A stretch of 39,005 nt of DNA. It comes from Deltaproteobacteria bacterium. GTDB taxonomy: Bacteria > Myxococcota_A > UBA796 > SXON01. Below, in pieces: positions 34,585 through 39,005 of this stretch. The stretch is from contig CANFCK010000032.1 in the NCBI GenBank assembly GCA_947445035.1, positions 1 to 39,005 of the forward strand, in the 5' to 3' direction. Made by a program: the position numbers and the translations under genes. Position 1 is the first letter of the stretch, and the number at the start of each line of letters is the position of its first letter. A model generated the notes under the pieces. It was not told where the DNA came from. It did no database searches and saw only the letters and a list, made by a program, of their open reading frames with translations.

Positions 34585-36189
34585 ATGCGTCTGTTCGCCC
34601 TCGTGTTTCTCTCCGCGTGTAACGCTGGCTTCGGCGGCGCCGGGAAAGACCCGGTCCTCGGGGATTCTGCCGATGGAACCGACACCGACACCGGGGACAC
34701 CGACAGCGACGTGGTGCCGGTCGACGCCGACGGGGACGGTCACGACAGCATCGAGACCGGTGGCGACGACTGTGATGACACCGATGCCACCGTGTACCCT
34801 GGCGCGCCCGAGCTCTGTGACGGCAAGGACAATGACTGCTCGGGGGGCACCGATGGCGAAGGCGACACCGACGGCGACACGCTCCGCGACTGCGAGGACT
34901 ATTGCCCGATCTACGCCCTGTCTGGCGCGGTGGGCGACGGTCGCATCTCCGACCCCGTGGGCAGCATCCAGGAGGCCGTCGACGAAGCGGGCGCAACCGC
35001 CTGCAACGAAGCGCGCGCCTTCTACGGTACCTATGAGGAGAATGTCGACTTCCACGGCTACGGCGTGAACCTGGAGTCGGTCTCGGGCGCCGCATCGACC
35101 ATCGTCGACGGCGGCGGCACGGACAGCGTTTTCGCCATCGAGGAGGACGGCGACGGCGACCTCGACGAAGACGGTGCTCGCATCGCCGGGTTCACCATCC
35201 AGAACGGCGGCGGCGGCGTGGGTGCGGGCATCCGGATCATGGAGTGTTCGCCGACGATCGAGGACAACGTCATCACCGACAACCACATCAACGCCGATAC
35301 GACCGGCGCCCCCATCGGCACGGCTGGCGGCGTGGGTGGCGGCATCCGCAGCTACAACGGCTCCCCCTCGATTCTCGGCAACGACATCATCGGCAACGAC
35401 GCCTGCATGGACGGTCCCGAGACCGGCTGCGACGGCGGCGCCATCGACATCCGCGGCGGCGCGCCCACGATTGTCGGCAACTACATTGCGGAAAACACCG
35501 CGGGCGACGGCGGCGCCATCTGGGTGGCGTACAGCGACGCTTGGATCGCGCAAAACTGGATCCTCGGCAACGAAGCCGACGACAGCGCCGAAGCGGATGG
35601 CGAGGGTCTGGAGCGGGACGGTCAGGGCGGAGGCATCGACGTCCAGATTGGTGGCTCTGTCGGAACGGTGATCACCAACAACATCATTGCCGACAATCGG
35701 GCCAGCGCCCTCGGCGGCGGCTTGGTCATTTACGAGCCCAACTCAACGTACGGCAAGGTGACGGTGACCAACAACGTCATCGCCTTCAACAACGTCATCG
35801 AAACCGATTGGGGCGCCGGCTTCACCCAATGGAACGGCACGACCCCGATTGTGTACAACAACATCATCTACGGAAACCTCGGTGTGGGCGCGTTCGCAGA
35901 CGACTCTGCCTCCACGTTCACCTTTGACTACAACGACGTATCTGGCAACTTCCCGGACTACGAAGACTCCGACGGCAGCGCGGACCTATGGTCGGGGAAA
36001 GGGGCGGCGAACCTGTCGGTAGACCCTGGCTTCACCCTGGTCAGCAGCGACCTCGACTTCACCAACGACGACTTCACGCTCAAGACAGGGAGCGCCTGCA
36101 TCGACGCGGGGAAGATGGGCGTCTTGGATGTGGATGGGAGTGCGAGTGATTTGGGGGTGTTTGGCGGGCCGAACGGATCATGGCCGTGA
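34585..36189 (+). CDS. MopE-type metal-binding / right-handed beta-helix lipoprotein
   Basis: ATG 34585 gives 534 residues with the lipobox LSAC (Cys12); it follows a strong promoter, so an earlier in-frame ATG (34483) is rejected. An Asp/Thr-rich linker (TDTDTGDTDSD) leads into a MopE-type repeat: DADGDGHDSI, DDCDDTDATVYPGAPELC and DGKDNDCSGG. It is rich in Ca2+/metal-ligating Asp with paired Cys. Residues ~120-500 form a pectate-lyase-like parallel beta-helix with repeated GN.I..N/ITNNIIADN coils, ending in the family's DLGVFGGP tail. It is a surface protein of unknown ligand. The 3' end abuts mobile DNA and is overlapped antisense by the recombinase frame. Confidence 0.92.
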   Translation: MRLFALVFLSACNAGFGGAGKDPVLGDSADGTDTDTGDTDSDVVPVDADGDGHDSIETGGDDCDDTDATVYPGAPELCDGKDNDCSGGTDGEGDTDGDTLRDCEDYCPIYALSGAVGDGRISDPVGSIQEAVDEAGATACNEARAFYGTYEENVDFHGYGVNLESVSGAASTIVDGGGTDSVFAIEEDGDGDLDEDGARIAGFTIQNGGGGVGAGIRIMECSPTIEDNVITDNHINADTTGAPIGTAGGVGGGIRSYNGSPSILGNDIIGNDACMDGPETGCDGGAIDIRGGAPTIVGNYIAENTAGDGGAIWVAYSDAWIAQNWILGNEADDSAEADGEGLERDGQGGGIDVQIGGSVGTVITNNIIADNRASALGGGLVIYEPNSTYGKVTVTNNVIAFNNVIETDWGAGFTQWNGTTPIVYNNIIYGNLGVGAFADDSASTFTFDYNDVSGNFPDYEDSDGSADLWSGKGAANLSVDPGFTLVSSDLDFTNDDFTLKTGSACIDAGKMGVLDVDGSASDLGVFGGPNGSWP

Positions 36190-37736
36190 TATCCATCGGC
36201 GCGGCAGATGATCTCCAGTCCGCCCGGTGAAAGCTCGACTTTCTCCAGTACGCGGCTGAGCGCCTGCCGCCGCTCGTCGAGGGGCTGACTCGTCCAAGCC
36301 TCGCGCACGGCAGCGCGGAACTCGTCGGCGTCGATCACCTCGGCCTCGGGGGTGTCCGTCTGCTGCGGAAGCGCGGCCAGTTGGAGCCGCGCTGTCTCGC
36401 GCTGGGCGATGAGCGGGGCGGTGATGGCCTTGGCATCGCCCTCGTCGATCATGCCGTTGATGGCGTGCATGGCGGTCAGGCGGATCTTGCGATCCAACTC
36501 GGCGATAACGGTTGCGAGGCGCTCGCGCTCGCCGGCCAGTTCGTCGACCTGGGTGCCGGCGAGGCCGTCGAGACCGTTGCCCAGGATCACGTCGAGCGCC
36601 TCGGGCGCGAGGACGTGGGACTCGATGGCGTCGAGCACCATACCGTCGAGCTTCTCGACGCGGATGGTGACGCCCGAGCACGCGGCGCTGCTCTCCTGGC
36701 GGGTGCGGCAGGTGTACAGGTAGGTCCGCTTCTTCGGCTGCCCCCCGGCCGTCACGCAGATCGGTCCGCCGCAAGTTCCGCAGCGGAGGAACGGGGTGAG
36801 CACGCCGCGCTGGCTGGCGGTGATTGGGTTCTCGCCGTTGCCCTCGCCCTCGTCGCGGCTCCGGGCCTTGAGCGCGCGGATCGCCAGCACGCGCTCGAAC
36901 GACGCTTCGTCGATTGCCGCTTCGTGGCAGTTGCGCGCGGCGATCTCGCCGTCGTAGACGAGGTGCCCGCAGTAGAGCGGATTCGTGAGCATCGACGCCA
37001 CATGCTTGGCCCGCCAGGTTCCCTCGGCGTATTGCCTCGGCATGTCGGCGCGGCCCGGCGGCTGGATGCCCTCGCGGGTGAGGCGATCGGCGATCCTGCG
37101 AGCGCCGCCGACTCCGTCGAGGGTCTCGCGGAAGACCCGCTGCACCACCTCGAACTGCGGGCGCACATCGTCGGTGACGACGAGGCGCTGCCCGCCTTGG
37201 CTGCGGTCGATGGCGTAGCCGAAGGGCGCGTGTCCGTACTGCCAGAACCCCTTCTCCGCGCCGCTACGCATCCCGCGGACCACGTTGCGGGACAGCTCTT
37301 CGCTGTAACGTTCGGCCAGCCACGCGAGGATCGGGCGAATTAGCTTGCGAAACGACCGGTCCCCGGCGTCGGGCTCGGTGAGGGAAATCACGTCGATGTC
37401 GGCTTCGTCGAGCGTCGCGAGGGCGCGGAGGCAATCGAACATGTTGCGGGCGACGCGGCTGAACGCCCAGACTTAGAGGCGATCGATCTTCTGCGCGCCG
37501 CGCTTCTTGGCGCGGATGCCGTCGCGCTGGGCCTCGGCCGTCTTGATGAGCGTCAGGTACGAAGCTCGCTTCTTGGTGGAACGGCCGGAGATGCCCTCGT
37601 CCACGAAGAAATTCTGGGGCGGGATCACCACGCCATCGGCGGCGGCGCGAGCCAGGATCTGTTCTCGTTGTTGTTCGATGCTTTTGTCCTGGCGGGGGTC
37701 CGAGCAGCGGAGGTAGGCGGCGCCGATCATGGGCAT
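35958..37736 (-). pseudogene. Large serine recombinase, interrupted by in-frame TAA
   Basis: The reading starts at ATG 37736 with the resolvase domain: YLRCSDPRQDKSIEQQ (catalytic Ser12) and DEGISGRSTKKRASYL. It meets TAA at 37473-37475, then continues in the same frame as VWAFSRVARNMFDCLRAL. The frame runs on through the recombinase domain (GFWQYGHAPFGYAID) and a zinc ribbon (LRCGTCGGPICV...YTCRTR...AACSG) to a coiled-coil C-terminal part. The nucleophile and the Arg cluster (SRVARN) are thus separated by the stop, so without readthrough the enzyme is dead. The last ~78 codons (below ~36205) are antisense to the beta-helix gene and probably not native. Total length would be ~592, or ~514 without that tail, normal for the family. 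Confidence 0.9.
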
Positions 37737-37783
37737 GGGGGCTCTCTGGGTCAGGGGGTTGTACCTTACATAATTGCGAACGG

Positions 37784-38275
37784 CTACGCTACGGCCTTCC
37801 GGTTGGCGGCGCGGAGGATCGCGGTCTGGAGATCACCAAGGGGGATGCAGGACATCCAGCCGGCAACCGAGGGGCGGCCGACGAGCTTGACGGCGTCGCC
37901 GACCTCGGGGAGCCGGAAGCGGAGGCCTGCAGTCGCCTCGCGGATCGTCGTGAGCAGGAGGAGCAGGGTCGGGTACTCGTCGCGTACCAGCGGCCGGGCG
38001 CGTTCCGCGAGGCGGTCGAGTTCGAGGGGGAAGGCGCGATTCGCGACGGCTTCCGCCAGCGGTGCGGTACCGCCGCCAGGTTGCCAAAGGCGGACGGTGG
38101 GGATCGGGGCGGTGAAGGCGCCGTCACTGGGGCCGCCGCGCATGCCTTCGGGGCCGAACACGTCGAGCCAGCCGACGCCGTCGGGGTGGTCGTAGGTGAC
38201 GATGCAGGAGCGGCCGGCGCGGACGTCGGTGCGGAGGGTGTCGAGGACGCGAGGCGGGATGTTGGTGGGGCTCAT
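37784..38275 (-). CDS. Hypothetical protein of the mobile region
   Basis: ATG 38275, with GGAG 6-7 nt upstream, gives 163 residues; a longer start at 38353 overlaps an inverted repeat and has no RBS. The sequence is soluble and beta-rich at the start (RSCIVTYDHPDGVGWLDVFGPEGM), then helical (LAEAVANRAFPLELDRLAERARPLV), ending GDLQTAILRAANRKAVA. No family was recognised. It lies 47 bp before the recombinase start on the same strand, separated by an AT-rich patch (37758-37776) that may hold the recombinase promoter or an attachment site. Confidence 0.65.
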   Translation of the reverse strand: MSPTNIPPRVLDTLRTDVRAGRSCIVTYDHPDGVGWLDVFGPEGMRGGPSDGAFTAPIPTVRLWQPGGGTAPLAEAVANRAFPLELDRLAERARPLVRDEYPTLLLLLTTIREATAGLRFRLPEVGDAVKLVGRPSVAGWMSCIPLGDLQTAILRAANRKAVA

Positions 38276-38352
38276 GAGGGGCTCCGAGGCGCGGGTTGGT
38301 GCCTCGGACCGTAGCCAGTGGAGCCGATCCGAATGACGAGTTTCGCTTGCCA

Positions 38353-38390
38353 CTTCCTACCGCAGCCCCGCTGAAAGTGCGGTAAGGAAG
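38353..38390. repeat. Inverted repeat, 12-bp arms with one bulge
   Basis: CTTCCTACCGCA (38353-38364) pairs with TGCGGTAAGGAAG (38378-38390), with one bulged A and a 13-nt loop. It has no T-run on either side, so a terminator is not favoured. It lies 78 bp upstream of the small hypothetical gene and next to the 21-bp repeat array, and may be a protein-binding or recombination site. Confidence 0.7.
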
Positions 38391-38463
38391 GCAGGATACG
38401 GATCATCGGGGGTGCGTCGCGTCGCCAGCGACATAGTGTTCGCCGCGATCGGGGACCCGGCCT

Positions 38464-38668
38464 CTGTAGGTGGCGCGGCAACCGCTGTTGGCGCCCGCGG
38501 CACTTCGGCCAGCGACGCGGCAACCGCTGTTGGTGATGCGGCAACTGCTGTTGGCGGTGCGGCAACTGCTGTAGGCAGTGCGGAAAGTGAGGCGGCAACT
38601 GCTGTAGGCGCCTGCGGCAAGGGCTGTAGGCGGTGCGGCAAGCCCGTGCGGCAAGCGCTGTAGGCGCT
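38464..38668. repeat. Iteron-like array of 21-bp direct repeats
   Basis: Units beginning GCGGCAA recur at 38475, 38517, 38538, 38559, 38592, 38614, 38635 and 38648. Degenerate units lie at about 38497 and 38580 (GCGGAAA), and a partial one at 38464. The dominant spacing is 21 bp (42 from the first to the second full unit), with exceptions of 12, 22 and 13. The unit is close to GCGGCAACTGCTGTWGGC; its core CAAC-TGCT-GTTG is an imperfect palindrome. One frame reads AATAVG repeatedly, but the 22- and 13-bp steps break it, so a DNA-binding array fits better than a coding repeat. Confidence 0.8.
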
Positions 38669-39005
38669 GAAACTGGCGAATTCGGACGCAATTCGATGCT
38701 CGCAGGGCGGTTTCAGCGGCGGATTCGTGCTCTGCGCGCGTGGCGGGCTCCAATTCGACGGCCGGAACGGCGCAGTGCCCGGCTTCCGTCGCGATCATGG
38801 GGCTCGGTGTCGCTGTCGTTCGTGCTGCGGGGCGCGACCCGCGACGGGCTCCCGCCTGTCCCGTCCCGGCAGTTTTGCCCAGTTAAATCCCACCGAATTC
38901 TACCAGTTCGTGTCAAGGCCGATCGGCTTTCGAGGCTCGGATCTTGCTGGTCGTCCGCCGGGACACTGGTCGCGCCATGTGGGATATCCATAGGTTTTAC
39001 CGGGC
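38669..39005. other. No convincing gene at the right edge
   Basis: Open frames exist on both strands (for example 38713-38991 minus and 38727-38993 plus), but all are Arg-rich, lack an RBS and look like GC-rich chance frames. Read on the minus strand, TTGACA and TAGAAT both occur near 38900-38920, only 8 bp apart, which is not a functional spacing. The 84 bp between the inverted repeat and the array likewise hold nothing recognisable. Confidence 0.5.

Larger units (their letters stand above)
36190..39005. mobile_element. Probable integrated element (right end not seen)
   Basis: A large serine recombinase gene points toward the 3' end of the beta-helix gene and is followed on its 5' side by a small hypothetical gene, an inverted repeat and a repeat array. 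No chromosomal-type gene occurs after 36190. Such recombinases normally sit next to one attachment site, so the left junction is probably near 36180-36210. Serine integrases leave only a short core duplication, and none could be recognised. The extent to the right is unknown. Confidence 0.55.

Noticed and set aside
38412..38663. Repeat protein with AATAVG units (plus strand) or PTAVAA units (minus strand)
   Set aside because: Steps of 22 and 13 bp shift the frame inside the array, there is no RBS, and both strands look equally coding, as expected for a GC-rich repeat.
38464..38668. CRISPR array
   Set aside because: Units are nearly contiguous 21-mers without unique spacers of constant length, and no cas gene is present.
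38713..38993. Genes on either strand at the right edge
   Set aside because: No start signal, family match or coding-like composition separates them from chance frames.

Overview
The window is GC-rich (roughly two thirds G+C by eye) and very compactly coded. It most resembles a chromosome segment of a myxobacterium-like, delta-lineage Gram-negative bacterium. The signs are Hanks-type Ser/Thr kinases with C-terminal extensions, a lipoprotein with MopE-type metal-binding repeats and a beta-helix, many short lipoprotein signals, apolipoprotein N-acyltransferase, a TTGACA-N16-TAGAAG promoter, and head-to-tail ATGA/GTGA overlaps. The taxonomic guess is inference; no rRNA or other phylogenetic marker is present.

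Layout. (1) 1-6919 (+): a signalling and envelope operon. It encodes a Pro/Ala-rich protein with two C-terminal ubiquitin-like (YukD-like) segments, an FHA-like/TM/lytic-transglycosylase protein, an anchored protein, a transmembrane Ser/Thr kinase and a TPR/PEGA-like protein with a long Ala/Lys/Asp repeat. (2) 6884-9573 (-): ettA and a membrane protein with an EEP-like fold. 9656-10372 (+): a TlpA-like thioredoxin lipoprotein. (3) 10406-12839 (-): an acyltransferase, an extended SDR and a one-TM protein, coupled by overlaps. (4) 12887-18682 (+): APH-like kinase, Eis-like acetyltransferase, Rsm22-type methyltransferase-like protein, MltA-type 3D-domain protein and lnt. (5) 18686-21747 (-): lon and an SDR. 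(6) 21773-27078 (+): a 1333-residue kinase/cyclase-like/ATPase/TPR protein, followed with a GTGA overlap by a membrane class III nucleotide cyclase. (7) 27082-27621 (-): a lipoprotein. (8) 27695-31634 (+): an isoprenoid-synthase-like enzyme, a 77-residue NHLP/Os1348-like putative RiPP precursor, a PqqD-like/M50 metalloprotease fusion and a GT-C-like membrane protein. This is the best candidate for an undescribed system. (9) 31679-34454: a lipoprotein, dihydropyrimidinase and (-) msrA. (10) 34585-36189: the MopE/beta-helix lipoprotein. (11) about 36190 to the right edge: mobile-element DNA with a large serine recombinase broken by an in-frame TAA, a small hypothetical gene, a strong inverted repeat and an iteron-like 21-bp repeat array.

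How the genes fit together. Regions 1 and 6 look like signal-transduction modules: phospho-signalling with FHA-like reading in region 1, and kinase/cyclase in region 6. Several genes serve envelope biogenesis or repair (lnt, 3D-domain protein, acyltransferase, TlpA, MsrA, Lon). Region 8 has the parts expected of a peptide-modifying pathway: a short leader-like peptide, a leader-binding domain fused to an intramembrane protease, and a neighbouring enzyme with terpene-synthase-type metal motifs. No rRNA, tRNA or CRISPR array was recognised.
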